From positions 3,063,501-3,127,500 of the forward strand of contig NZ_CP072865.1 of assembly GCF_017948245.1 (NCBI RefSeq): 64,000 nucleotides of DNA, read 5' to 3'. Shown here piece after piece: positions 44,752 to 54,011 of the stretch (its first letter is position 1; each line of letters starts with the position of its first letter). The DNA comes from Rhizobium sp. NLR16a. Its GTDB lineage: Bacteria; Pseudomonadota; Alphaproteobacteria; Rhizobiales; Rhizobiaceae. Both the position numbers and the translations under genes were made by a program. The notes below the pieces were generated by a model, which saw nothing but the letters and a program-made list of their open reading frames with translations, was not told the DNA's origin and made no database searches.

Positions 44752-45789
44752 ATGGCGGGGCAATTGAAGCGACTGGCAAAACGGGCGGCGATCGGCGCCG
44801 GGCTCGAGGCGTCCTTTCTGATCGCCGCGGCCGGCCTGATGCGGCAGGCGCGCGGGCGCGGGGTGATCTTCACGCTGCATCATGTTCGCCCGCACGCAGC
44901 CCAGGCCTTTGCCCCGAACGCGCATCTCGAAATCACCCCGCATTTTCTCGATGCGGCGCTCAGGCGGCTGACACGCGACGGCTATCGCTTCGTGCCGCTT
45001 AACGAGCTGCCGGCGCTGTTGGCAGAGCCGGAGGGCGGCAGACCGTTTGCGGCTTTTACACTCGACGACGGCTACGCCAACAACATGGAGCATGCGCTGC
45101 CGGTGTTCGAGCGGCATCGGGCGCCATTCACGGTGTTCGTCACCAAGGGTTTTGCCGAAGGCTCGCACAGCATCTGGTGGGAAACGCTCGCCGTCCTGTT
45201 GCGCCAGGCAAAGGACATCCGCTTCGATTTCGGCCGCGGCAGCGAGCGGCTGGCGCTCGCCGACCCGCGGCAGCAATGGGATGCCTTCGACCGCTTCACC
45301 TGGTATATCCACAGCTTCGACGAGGCCCGCGCCGTCGCCGCGATCGACACGCTGGCGCGGGAAAACGGCATCGAGCCGACCGATATCGTGCGCGACCTGG
45401 TGATGGGGCCGGCGCAATTGCAGCAGCTTGCCCGACATCCGCTTGCAGCGCTCGGCGCCCACACGATCAGCCATCGCGCCCTTGCCCGCCTGCCGGAGGC
45501 CGAAGCGCGAATCGAGATGGAAGTTTCGGCTGATTACGTCGAGGCCTTGACCGGCATCCGTCCCGCCACGATCGCCTATCCCTACGGCACGCCGGAGGCG
45601 GCAAGCGCCCGCGAGGCAGCGCTTGTCCGCCGGCTGGGCTTTTCGGTCGCCGTCACGACGCAGCCGGGGCTGCCGGCGGCGGGCAAGCCCGGCTATCTCC
45701 CGCGCATGTCGCTGAACGGTTTCTACCAGAAGCAGCGCTATATCTCGGCGCTTGCCTCCGGCATTCCGCTGAAAATCATGGGCCGCTAG
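44752..45789 (+). CDS. polysaccharide deacetylase (NodB-homology, CE4) family protein
   Basis: A 345-residue protein with the CE4 motifs FTLDDGYANN (Asp-Asp of motif 1), GAHTISHRALARL (the HxxxH metal pair of motif 2) and IAYPYGTPEAAS (motif 3). No signal peptide, but a short hydrophobic stretch occurs near residues 18-30. It probably removes acetyl groups from a cell-surface sugar polymer or its precursor; the polymer cannot be named. The gene stands alone, divergent from the carboxypeptidase. Confidence 0.9.
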   Translation: MAGQLKRLAKRAAIGAGLEASFLIAAAGLMRQARGRGVIFTLHHVRPHAAQAFAPNAHLEITPHFLDAALRRLTRDGYRFVPLNELPALLAEPEGGRPFAAFTLDDGYANNMEHALPVFERHRAPFTVFVTKGFAEGSHSIWWETLAVLLRQAKDIRFDFGRGSERLALADPRQQWDAFDRFTWYIHSFDEARAVAAIDTLARENGIEPTDIVRDLVMGPAQLQQLARHPLAALGAHTISHRALARLPEAEARIEMEVSADYVEALTGIRPATIAYPYGTPEAASAREAALVRRLGFSVAVTTQPGLPAAGKPGYLPRMSLNGFYQKQRYISALASGIPLKIMGR

Positions 45790-45793
45790 CGGC

Positions 45794-46414
45794 TCACGGA
45801 TACATCCGCACCTTTTCCCAAGCCCCGACTGGGGACGGGCGGCGAAATTCGATGCGGTCATGCAGGCGGAACTGCTGATCCTTCCAGAATTCGATCGACG
45901 TCGGCCGGATGCGGAAGCCCGACCAATAGGGAGGCCGGGGTATCTCGCCAATCGCGTAGCGGGCGGTGTATTCCGCCACCGCCTTCTCCAGCGCGAATCG
46001 GCTTTCGAGCGGACGCGATTGTTTGGAGGCCCAGGCGCCGATGCGGCTGCCGCGCGCCCGCGTCTTGAAATAGGCATCGGCCTCGGCGTCGCTCACGATC
46101 TCGACAGGCCCGCGCAACCGCACCTGCCGGCGCAGGCTTTTCCAGTGGAAACACATGGCGGCCTTCTTCTGCCCCAAGATTTCGCGACCTTTCTGGCTCT
46201 CGAAATTGGTGTAGAAGACGAAACCGTCATCGTCGAATCCCTTCAGGAGAACCATGCGGACATTGGGAAGACCATCTTCGTCGACCGTTGCCAGCGCCAC
46301 GGCATTGGGATCGTTCGGTTCTGAGGCCTCCGCTTCCTTCAGCCATTCGGCAAAGAGCTTGAAGGGCTCGCCACTTTCGGTAAAGTCACCGCTTGTTAAC
46401 TCGTTTGCCGACAT
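45794..46414 (-). CDS. pdxH: pyridoxamine 5'-phosphate oxidase
   Basis: A 206-residue FMN enzyme that makes pyridoxal phosphate, the cofactor used among others by ThrC. It has [34 protein letters not shown], then the FMN/substrate block [16 protein letters not shown] and the C-terminal signature [18 protein letters not shown]. The length is normal. It ends four bases from the convergent deacetylase stop. Confidence 0.97.
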   Translation of the reverse strand: MSANELTSGDFTESGEPFKLFAEWLKEAEASEPNDPNAVALATVDEDGLPNVRMVLLKGFDDDGFVFYTNFESQKGREILGQKKAAMCFHWKSLRRQVRLRGPVEIVSDAEADAYFKTRARGSRIGAWASKQSRPLESRFALEKAVAEYTARYAIGEIPRPPYWSGFRIRPTSIEFWKDQQFRLHDRIEFRRPSPVGAWEKVRMYP

Positions 46415-46479
46415 ATTGGTTCAAATGCCCCGGATTATTCAAAACTCGCCCAGCTTTTGATAACTGGACAGGACGCAGG

Positions 46480-46938
46480 GTGGAAGTCATAGCAAAGTCA
46501 TATCGCCATACAAAGGGCCTGCGGCAACGCAGCAGCGCCTTCCTGGTTGTCGGCGCCGCAATGCTGTCGCTTTCCGGCTGCCTTGCGGGCGGGATGGATT
46601 TCTTGAGCGAGGCCAAGGTCGACCGGTCGGTGGCCACCGGCACCGTGCCGCAGACGCCGCCGAGCACCGACACGCTCTCGGACGAGATGACAGTGCGCAA
46701 TGCCGTGACTTCGGCCGATGTGCACAAGCTTGAAGGCCAGCCGCTTCCCTGGGCGAATGCATCGACCGGCAGCGCCGGTGTCATCGATACGATCGTCGAA
46801 AACAACGAATCGGGCCAGGTCTGCCGGCAGTTCCGCACGACACGGCATTCCTATGTCGGAATCGCCAAATTCTACGGCAAGACCTGCCTCGTCGGCGGCG
46901 GCAATTGGCAGCTGCTGAGCTTTCAGCCGGAAAGTTAA
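46480..46938 (+). CDS. RT0821/Lpp0805-type surface lipoprotein
   Basis: A 152-residue protein with a hydrophobic segment ending in a lipobox-like LSLSGC (around residue 33), a Ser/Thr-rich linker and the small envelope domain PWANASTGSAGVIDTIVENNESGQVCRQFRTTRHSYVGIAKFYGKTCLVGGGNWQL, with two cysteines. This matches the 'outer-membrane surface protein' family of Rhizobiales and Rickettsiales. The start is a GTG at 46480 preceded by AGGA; it is divergent from pdxH. The stop codon lies in an 18-bp tandem repeat. Confidence 0.75.
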   Translation: MEVIAKSYRHTKGLRQRSSAFLVVGAAMLSLSGCLAGGMDFLSEAKVDRSVATGTVPQTPPSTDTLSDEMTVRNAVTSADVHKLEGQPLPWANASTGSAGVIDTIVENNESGQVCRQFRTTRHSYVGIAKFYGKTCLVGGGNWQLLSFQPES

Positions 46939-46980
46939 TTCCGGCGGGAAAGTTAATTCCGGCGGGAAAGTTGATCCGGG
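46929..46980 (+). repeat. 18-bp tandem repeat across the surface-lipoprotein stop codon
   Basis: GGAAAGTTAATTCCGGCG occurs at 46929-46946 and 46947-46964, then a diverged third copy to ~46980. The first copy contains the TAA stop. Confidence 0.85.
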
Positions 46981-47275
46981 AAAACCTGATCGCCCCCGAA
47001 ATTTGATCGGCGGAACCGATCCGGCGCGCGACAGGTTAACGGCCGCCGGTTTTCCGCCGAATGCTTAGCAAAGAGCTAACCATTTACGGCAAAACACTCC
47101 CCATCCCTCCACAGAAATAAGAAGTGATTAGCAACTCGGTCGCACGATCGGTGTCGAGAGTGGCTCTCCCTGCCTTTGGGCCGGTGGCGCCTCAGATGTT
47201 GATATTGGACTTCGATATTGGGCGGGGATGCCGGGCAAGGACAGGCGCCCGCATCGCAACACCGGCGGTTTTGAC
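46981..47275. other. gap before the J-domain gene
   Basis: About 295 bases without a convincing gene. It includes several GTTAAC/TTAACC-type motifs (47034-47100) and AT-rich DNA at 47070-47150 that could be promoter. No terminator or palindrome of note. Confidence 0.4.
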
Positions 47276-48439
47276 ATGCGCGATCCTTACAAAATTCTGG
47301 GCGTCAAGCGCGACGCGGCGGCAGACGAGATCAAGGCGGCCTGGCGCAACTTGGCCAAAGCAGCCCATCCCGATCACAATCAGGACGATCCGACGGCGAC
47401 GGCCCGGTTCGCCGAGATCGGCCGCGCCTATGAAACGCTGCGGGATCCGCGCAAGCGCAGCCTGTTCGACAATGCCGTGCGGATGGCGGAAGCCAGGAAA
47501 CAGGAACAGACGATCATGCAGCAGCGCCAGGCCGCGCGTGAGGCGGCGGCCCGCGCCAAGGCGGCGCAGGCCAATGCCGAGCGGGTGATGGAAGAACTTG
47601 CCCGGGCTGCCCAGAAGGCCGCGGCCGACGGTCAGAGACAGCAGGCCGGCGCCAGCGAAGGCGCCGAGGAGATGGTGGAGCGCATTTTCGGCGCGCAAGC
47701 GCGCGCTGCGGCGGGGGGCCAGGCGCAAGGCCGCACCCAGCAGGCCCATAATCAGCAGACGCAGGGCCAGGGCCAGTCCGAAGAGGGCAGACGTGCGGAT
47801 GGCGAGACCACCGAAGCCAGCGAGGAACTCGGCGAAACGCCAACTAGTGCCGGCGCCAACCTGCCGCTGCCGCTCAGCATTCTGACATCGCTGGTGCGCC
47901 GCTTCACCGGCGCCAAGGATGCGGGCCTCGAGAAAGCGCCCGACGAGGTGACGACGGCGACGGTGACGATCGACGACGTGCTGAAGAGCGGCTGGATCAC
48001 CGCGTCGCTGCCGGAAGGCCGCGAAATCGGCTTCGCGCTGCCGGCCGGCACCACGGATGGTCACGAGATCAGGCTCAAGGGACAGGGCTTCAAGCTGCCG
48101 GGCATGCAGCGCGGCGATGCCGTCGTCAATATCCGCATCGCCCCCGACCCGCGCTTCACCGTCGATGGTTTCGACCTGCACGCCGTGCTCCCGATCAGCA
48201 TCGAAAATGCCGTGCTCGGCACCGAGGCACGCATCGACGGCCCGGCCGGGCCGTTGAACATCACCGTTCCCGCATGGTCGGGCTCGGACAAGACGATCGC
48301 GATTACCGGCCAGGGATTGCCGCGGGAAGACGGCAGCAGAGGCGATCTCGTCGTCGAATTGCGCATCATCCTGTGGGAAAAACCCGACGACAAGATCACC
48401 GATCTGATGCGGAGCATGCGCGAAGGCCTGTTCCTGTGA
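47276..48439 (+). CDS. J-domain co-chaperone (CbpA-like, no zinc finger)
   Basis: A 387-residue DnaJ-class protein. The J domain covers residues 1-70 with the HPD tripeptide at 31-33. A long Gln/Ala/Glu-rich linker follows (about 75-200), then two C-terminal substrate-binding lobes (VTIDDVLKSGWITASLPEGREIGFALP and FTVDGFDLHAVLPISIENAVLGTE). The four CxxCxGxG zinc repeats of true DnaJ are absent, so it is type II. The ATG at 47276 begins the usual MRDPYKILGV. It stimulates DnaK-type ATPases; its clients are unknown. Confidence 0.93.
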   Translation: MRDPYKILGVKRDAAADEIKAAWRNLAKAAHPDHNQDDPTATARFAEIGRAYETLRDPRKRSLFDNAVRMAEARKQEQTIMQQRQAAREAAARAKAAQANAERVMEELARAAQKAAADGQRQQAGASEGAEEMVERIFGAQARAAAGGQAQGRTQQAHNQQTQGQGQSEEGRRADGETTEASEELGETPTSAGANLPLPLSILTSLVRRFTGAKDAGLEKAPDEVTTATVTIDDVLKSGWITASLPEGREIGFALPAGTTDGHEIRLKGQGFKLPGMQRGDAVVNIRIAPDPRFTVDGFDLHAVLPISIENAVLGTEARIDGPAGPLNITVPAWSGSDKTIAITGQGLPREDGSRGDLVVELRIILWEKPDDKITDLMRSMREGLFL

Positions 48440-48560
48440 AATTTTTATGACATTCGCACCCTTTGTTACGATCCCTAACAGTTGATGATCCAGGCCAAGC
48501 TTGAACCGATTAACGGCCTATGCCATAGGCAGGATCGATCAGAATCCTAGGGAGCGAAAT

Positions 48561-49379
48561 ATGGCTCAAGCATCCGGCCTCATGGCAGGCAAACGCGGCG
48601 TCATCATGGGTGTCGCCAACAATCGTTCGATTGCGTGGGGTATTGCCAAGGCCATTCATGCGCAGGGCGGAGAAGTTGCGCTCACCTATCAGGGCGATGC
48701 GCTGAAGAAGCGTGTCGAGCCGCTTGCAGCCGAAATCGACGCGACCCTCGTCGGCCACTGCGATGTCGCCGACGAATCCACCATCGACGCCGTTTTCGAA
48801 AATGTCGCAAAGCTGTGGGGCAAGATCGATTTCCTCGTGCATGCGATCGGCTTTTCCGACAAGGACGAGCTGACCGGCCGCTACATCGACACCTCGCCCG
48901 ATAATTTCACCAAGACGATGCAGATTTCCGTCTACTCCTTCACCTCGGTCGCACGCCGCGCCGAGAAGCTGATGACGGAAGGCGGTTCGATGCTGACCCT
49001 GACCTATTACGGCGCCGAAAAGGTGATGCCGAACTATAATGTCATGGGCGTCGCCAAGGCCGCGCTCGAAGCGAGCGTCAAATATCTCGCTGTCGACCTC
49101 GGGCCGCAGAACATCCGCGTCAACGCCGTTTCGGCCGGGCCGATCAAGACACTTGCCGCCTCCGGCATCGGCGATTTCCGCTATATTCTGAAGTGGAACG
49201 AGTATAACGCTCCGCTGCGCCGTACGGTTACCATCGAGGAAGTCGGCGATGTCGGCCTCTATCTCTTGTCCGACCTGTCGCGCTCGGTCACCGGCGAGGT
49301 GCACCATGCCGACAGCGGCTATCATGTCATCGGCATGAAGGCGGTCGACGCGCCGGATATTTCGGTCGTCAAGGACTAA
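48561..49379 (+). CDS. fabI: enoyl-[acyl-carrier-protein] reductase (NADH)
   Basis: A 272-residue short-chain reductase of fatty-acid synthesis that reduces trans-2-enoyl-ACP. It has the nucleotide loop GVANNRSIAWGIA, HAIGFSDKDELTGRY, and the catalytic pair Tyr159 and Lys166 (Y-x6-K) typical of FabI. The ATG at 48561 starts the usual MAQASGLM. Target of triclosan/diazaborines in other species. It is followed 19 bases later by the phosphatase gene. Confidence 0.96.
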   Translation: MAQASGLMAGKRGVIMGVANNRSIAWGIAKAIHAQGGEVALTYQGDALKKRVEPLAAEIDATLVGHCDVADESTIDAVFENVAKLWGKIDFLVHAIGFSDKDELTGRYIDTSPDNFTKTMQISVYSFTSVARRAEKLMTEGGSMLTLTYYGAEKVMPNYNVMGVAKAALEASVKYLAVDLGPQNIRVNAVSAGPIKTLAASGIGDFRYILKWNEYNAPLRRTVTIEEVGDVGLYLLSDLSRSVTGEVHHADSGYHVIGMKAVDAPDISVVKD

Positions 49380-49398
49380 GTTCCCCGGAGTCGAGACC

Positions 49399-49989
49399 GT
49401 GCTCATCTACGTGATCAGACACGGTCAGACCGACTGGAATGCCGAGCGTCGCCTGCAGGGCCAGAAAGACGTTCCGATGAATGCCACGGGCCAGGAACAG
49501 GCCCGGCAGAACGGCATCGCACTGGCCGAGATCCTCGGTGAGACGGTCGGCGAATTCGATTTCGTCGCAAGCCCGCTCGGACGCACACGCGCAACGATGG
49601 AAATCATGCGCGCCGCAATGGGCCTCCCGCCGCTTGCCTATCGCACCGATCCGCGGCTGGTGGAGATTTCCTTCGGCGACTGGGAAGGCTCGACGATCAA
49701 GGAGCTGAAGGCGACGCAGCGCGAGCGGGTGGCCGAACGCAACGTCTCCAAATGGGATTTCATCCCGCCCGGCGACGATGCCGAAAGCTACGAAATCCTC
49801 TCCTGGCGTACCGGCGCATGGCTGCGCTCCGTCGAGCGTCCGACCGTCTGCGTCACCCATGGCGGCGTTATCCGCACGCTGTTCCAGGCGATTGCCGACC
49901 TGCCGAAGAGCACCGCCGCCGAAGGCGGCATTCCGCAGGACCGGATTGTCAGGATCGATACGAGCGAGCGGACGATCGTCTGGCTGTAA
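49399..49989 (+). CDS. histidine phosphatase / phosphoglycerate mutase-like protein
   Basis: A 196-residue enzyme with the catalytic RHGQTDWNAERRLQGQKD at the N-terminus, the second catalytic region SPLGRTRATMEIM, the acid/base stretch LVEISFGDWEGSTIKEL and the late His in VCVTHGGVIRTLF. The family includes phosphoglycerate mutases and broad phosphatases; the DWEG form favours a phosphatase. The start is a GTG at 49399 behind a GGAG site. It lies 19 bases after fabI. Confidence 0.92.
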   Translation: MLIYVIRHGQTDWNAERRLQGQKDVPMNATGQEQARQNGIALAEILGETVGEFDFVASPLGRTRATMEIMRAAMGLPPLAYRTDPRLVEISFGDWEGSTIKELKATQRERVAERNVSKWDFIPPGDDAESYEILSWRTGAWLRSVERPTVCVTHGGVIRTLFQAIADLPKSTAAEGGIPQDRIVRIDTSERTIVWL

Positions 49990-50004
49990 GGGATCGACTG
50001 GCTT

Positions 50005-50136
50005 TACCCCTCATCCGCCTGCCGGCATCTTCCCGCCTGTGGGGAGAAGGGACAAGCAGCGAACTCTCCGTTCCCCGCTGAGCTCTCGTGGACATGTCCC
50101 CTCGCCCCGCTTTTACGGGGAGAGGGTAAGGGGCAG
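50005..50136. repeat. RIME-like intergenic element 2
   Basis: Begins TACCCCTCATCCGCCTGCC and ends TTTTACGGGGAGAGGGTAAGGGG, with internal inverted CTTCCCGCCTGTGGGGAGAAG. Same family as 22530-22672 and 57828-57968. Confidence 0.65.
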
Positions 50137-50179
50137 CCATTGGGCGCAAACCTCATCCAGTCATTCTCTTGAAGTCTGC

Positions 50180-50440
50180 TTACTTGACGATATCGAGATC
50201 GTTGATGACGCGTTTGCCGTCGACCTCGGTGTAGAAGACGATGACCTTCACGCCGGCTTCGAGGCCGTCGAAATTGAATTCCTCCGGCGCCTGATAGGTC
50301 TTGCCGTCGTCGAGCGTCAGCACGAGATTGGCCGTGTCGACCTTCTTGATCGTCGCCTCGACATCGGCGCTCTCGGCAAAACCGCTCATCGGCGACAGGA
50401 AACTTGCTGTGGCCAAAAGCGTGGCGACGACGAAACGCAT
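50180..50440 (-). CDS. DUF1344 family small exported protein
   Basis: An 86-residue protein with a signal peptide (FVVATLLATASFLSPMSGFAES) and a small beta-rich mature domain of ~60 residues (DVEATIKKVDTANLVLTLDDGKTYQAPEEFNFDGL, then VIVFYTEVDGKRVINDLDIVK), the DUF1344 form found in Rhizobiales. The ATG at 50438-50440 gives a compact signal peptide. Function unknown. Confidence 0.88.
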   Translation of the reverse strand: MRFVVATLLATASFLSPMSGFAESADVEATIKKVDTANLVLTLDDGKTYQAPEEFNFDGLEAGVKVIVFYTEVDGKRVINDLDIVK

Positions 50441-50678
50441 GGCAACAATCCTCTTGAAACGCTGCACGAGAACACTTGCCACAGATAATCTCCTGAATAT
50501 GGCGAAAATTGCCCGTAAGAATGGCTTTTCCCGCCTAATTGATGAATAGCATTTTAAACATAATCAAGACGCTGCGTTAACCACGCCCGTCCGGCCTGCC
50601 GGGTTTTCAACATCGACAACAGGCAATCGTAAATTAACCCCTGCCTTTTAGAGTTACCGCGAATATGGGGGTCTCATT

Positions 50679-53600
50679 TTGCTATCCAGGCTGGGCGACA
50701 GCAAGCGGTTGCGACGCGTTTTGAAGAATAGCCGCCTCTCGTTTCTGGTTTCCGCGTTTGTCGCCCTCGTCGTCACCATGGTCGGCTTCGCGCTCGATCG
50801 CGCCAATACTGCCGCTCATATGCGCGAACTTCACATCCGCACCGAGAACGAGACGAACCTGTTGCGCGCCAGGGTGAAGGCCGAGATCAATATGAGCCTC
50901 ACCATGGTCCGCGATCTTGCAAATCTGACCTCCGTCAACAACGCTGCAAGCCGGGAGGAAACGGAGCGCCAGATCAACTGGCTGCTGATCCAGAACCCGG
51001 CTTTCATCCATATCGCCGTCGCGCCTGATTTCATCGTCAGCGACCTCTATCCGCAACGCCCCGGCAGCGGGCGGATCGGCCGCGATGTGCGCGAAACCTC
51101 CATCTCGCAGCAAGCGACGACCCGGGCCGCCGGCGACCAGACGGCGCGCTTCTACGGCCCGATCAGCGTTGACGGCCGGGACGCCTTCGCCGTCTTCTTC
51201 CCGGTTTTCGTCAAGGAGAGCGGCCAGCGGCGCCTCTGGGGCGCCGTGGAGGTCGCCATCGACCGGAAAAGCTTTTACGAGGCGACCGGCCTGGTGGCGG
51301 CGCGCGACCGCGAAAACCAGGAGCGCTATCCCAATCTCGACCATCTTTCCATCGCGGTGCGGGATATTGGCCGGTCAACCGGGAACGCCGCGCTTTCCGC
51401 GCCGTTCTTCGGTTCGGCCGACATCGACGACAAGGATCCGATCCGCCGCGAAATCAGCTTTGCCGGCGGCAAATGGGAGCTTTCCGCCGTCCCCAAAGGC
51501 GGCTGGGCTGCAATACCGGAAAACCGGAGCGAGCTGCGGCTGATCGTCGTTGCCGCGGGATGCATCATCATCGTCCCGATCTTCCTCGCCACACTGCTGC
51601 TCGGCGAACGCAACCGCAACATTGCCGAACTGGAGACGCGCGAAGCAAAGCTCATGGAACTGTCGCAGCGGCTGAACCTTGCGCTCGAATCGTCCACTAT
51701 CGGCATTTGGGAGCTGCAGGATCATTCGAGCAGCCTCCTTTGGGACGCACGCGCCGCTGCACTGCACGGCAAGCCGGCGGAGGAAGGAAGCCGGCCGCTC
51801 GACGAATGGCTGGCGGCGATCCTGCCGGCGGATCGTGAGACCGCCGAGGTGCATTTCTTCAGCTGCAGCATCGCCGGCGCCGCCTGCACGGCGCAGTACC
51901 GGATCATGCTTGCCGATGGCGGCATCCGGCACCTGCGCTCTGTCGGCGCCCTCTACAGAGATGTCGGTGGCGCCGGCAAGACGATCGGCATCGTCTGGGA
52001 CGTCACCGCCGATGCGGAGGCCACCGAGGCGCTGCGCAAGGCCAGGGATGTCAGTGAGGTCAAGAATGCCGAGCTCGAGCTGGCGCTTGAAGAGCTTTCA
52101 AGCCGCGAGGGTCAGCTCGCCGAGCTTTCGAGCCGGCTCGACCTGGCGCTCAATTCCTATCAGTGCGGCATATGGGAGGCGCGGCCGGATAGAGGCGGCT
52201 CGATCTGGAATGAACGGATGCACGAGCTATACGGGCTGGCGCCGCGCAATGGCTTCATGACCGAGGAGACCTGGCTTTCCCGCATCCACCCCGAGGATCA
52301 CGGGCTGGCGCTCGAAAGCGCGCGCCACTTCAAGCGAAGCGGCGATACGCATACGCTCGTCTGCCGGGTGCTCGCCGACGACGGCTCGGTGCGTTATGTG
52401 CGCTCGGTCGGCAAGGTCTACCAGACCGGGACCGGCGAAATGAAGATCATGGGCATCGCCTTCGACGCCACCGAGGACATGCTGATGACGATCCGGCTGA
52501 AGGCGGCCAAGGACGAGGCCGTCGCCAAGAATATCGAGCTCGAACTTGCCAAGAACAGGATCGAGCACAATTCGCTGCACGATCCACTGACCGCGCTCGC
52601 CAACCGCCGCAAACTCGACATCGCGCTGGAAAGCCTGACCAATGACGGGCGCCGGCAGCGGCAGAAATTCTCCATCCTGCACATCGACCTCGACCGCTTC
52701 AAGGACATCAACGATACGCTCGGCCATGCCGCCGGTGATGCGATGCTGGTGCATGCTTCGAAGGTGCTCGCCAGGAATGTCCGCGGCAGCGACCTCGTGG
52801 CGCGCATCGGCGGTGACGAATTCGTCATCCTCGCCTGCGATGTCGGCGATAAGGAGATGGCGGAGCTTGCGACGCGGATCATCGAGGAGATGCGCCAGCC
52901 GATCGATTTCCAGGGCTTTGCCTGCCGCTGCGGCGTGTCGATCGGCGTCGCACTCGCCAACGGCATCCATGTCGACGCGCGCAAGGTGCTGATCAATGCC
53001 GATATCGCCCTCTACCGCGCAAAGAGCACGGGCCGTAACCGCTTCGAATTCTTCAATCACACTCTTCAGGCCGATATCATCAACACCAAGCGCACGGCCG
53101 ATGAAATCCTCGCCGGCATCGATAATGGCGAATTTGCCGCCTGGTATCAGCCGCAATTCTGCGCCCGGACGATGGAGCTGACCGGCGTCGAAGCGCTGGT
53201 GCGCTGGAAGCATCCCTCCAGGGGGCTGCTGACGCCAGACAAGTTCCTGCGCATTGCCGACGAGATCAATGTCGTGCAGACGCTCGACCGGATCGTGCTG
53301 GAAACGGCGCTGCGCGACAAGGCCCGCTTGTTGGCGCTGGGCATTGTCGTTCCCAAGGTCGCGGTCAATGTTTCAGCCAGACGGCTGCATGACGGCAGCC
53401 TGATGGAATCCCTCGCCGGCCTCAATATCCGCCCCGGCGAGATCTCCTTCGAACTGGTGGAATCGATCTTCCTCGACGAGAGCGAGGACGTGGTCTCGCA
53501 CAATCTGGAACGCATCAAGGCGCTCGGCATTGATATCGAGATCGACGATTTCGGCACCGGCCACACCTCGATCGTCAGCCTGTTGAAGCTGAAGCCGAAG

Positions 53601-53858
53601 CGGCTAAAGATCGACCGCCAGCTGGTGCAGCCGATCATCGGCGCGTCGCAGGAGCGAGCGCTGGTCACCTCGATCATCGACATCGCCCGCTCGCTCGGCG
53701 TCGAGACGGTGGCCGAAGGAGTGGAGACGGCAGCCCATGCCACGCTGCTGCGCGATCTCGGCTGCGACCTGCTGCAGGGTTATGCCTTCTCGCCGGCCCT
53801 CTCCTTCGACGATTTCGCCGCTGAGGCGGCCGCAACCGGATGGCGGTTGGCTTCGTGA
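50679..53858 (+). CDS. membrane GGDEF-EAL c-di-GMP protein with periplasmic sensor and two PAS domains
   Basis: A 1059-residue signalling protein. A membrane helix (~20-42) is followed by a periplasmic sensor of CHASE-like character (~43-285), a second helix (~286-310), a first PAS (~335-450), a second PAS (~480-600), GGDEF (~630-785) and EAL (~800-1050). Both output motifs look intact: IGGDEF near residue 710 and GVEALVRWKH near 836, with DDFGTGHTSI. It could make or break c-di-GMP, the balance being set by the sensor. The start is a TTG at 50679 behind a GGGGG stretch; the first ATGs fall inside the membrane helix. Confidence 0.92.
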   Translation: MLSRLGDSKRLRRVLKNSRLSFLVSAFVALVVTMVGFALDRANTAAHMRELHIRTENETNLLRARVKAEINMSLTMVRDLANLTSVNNAASREETERQINWLLIQNPAFIHIAVAPDFIVSDLYPQRPGSGRIGRDVRETSISQQATTRAAGDQTARFYGPISVDGRDAFAVFFPVFVKESGQRRLWGAVEVAIDRKSFYEATGLVAARDRENQERYPNLDHLSIAVRDIGRSTGNAALSAPFFGSADIDDKDPIRREISFAGGKWELSAVPKGGWAAIPENRSELRLIVVAAGCIIIVPIFLATLLLGERNRNIAELETREAKLMELSQRLNLALESSTIGIWELQDHSSSLLWDARAAALHGKPAEEGSRPLDEWLAAILPADRETAEVHFFSCSIAGAACTAQYRIMLADGGIRHLRSVGALYRDVGGAGKTIGIVWDVTADAEATEALRKARDVSEVKNAELELALEELSSREGQLAELSSRLDLALNSYQCGIWEARPDRGGSIWNERMHELYGLAPRNGFMTEETWLSRIHPEDHGLALESARHFKRSGDTHTLVCRVLADDGSVRYVRSVGKVYQTGTGEMKIMGIAFDATEDMLMTIRLKAAKDEAVAKNIELELAKNRIEHNSLHDPLTALANRRKLDIALESLTNDGRRQRQKFSILHIDLDRFKDINDTLGHAAGDAMLVHASKVLARNVRGSDLVARIGGDEFVILACDVGDKEMAELATRIIEEMRQPIDFQGFACRCGVSIGVALANGIHVDARKVLINADIALYRAKSTGRNRFEFFNHTLQADIINTKRTADEILAGIDNGEFAAWYQPQFCARTMELTGVEALVRWKHPSRGLLTPDKFLRIADEINVVQTLDRIVLETALRDKARLLALGIVVPKVAVNVSARRLHDGSLMESLAGLNIRPGEISFELVESIFLDESEDVVSHNLERIKALGIDIEIDDFGTGHTSIVSLLKLKPKRLKIDRQLVQPIIGASQERALVTSIIDIARSLGVETVAEGVETAAHATLLRDLGCDLLQGYAFSPALSFDDFAAEAAATGWRLAS

Positions 53859-54011
53859 TGGCGATGCCTCGGCAAAGGAGCGAAACAGCATTTCCGCCGC
53901 TGCCGGTTTGACGCAAAGAAAGGCTTTTGCCTCGGCGGTTTTTTGGCCTATGAGTGGCGCGCCTTTTCAAGCAATGGCGCGATCGGCTTTGGCGCGCCGC
54001 CGTGGGAACAC

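Noticed and set aside
53943..54011. In-frame extension upstream of aroC
   Set aside because: The family begins at MSHNTFGH; the extension has no similarity to it.
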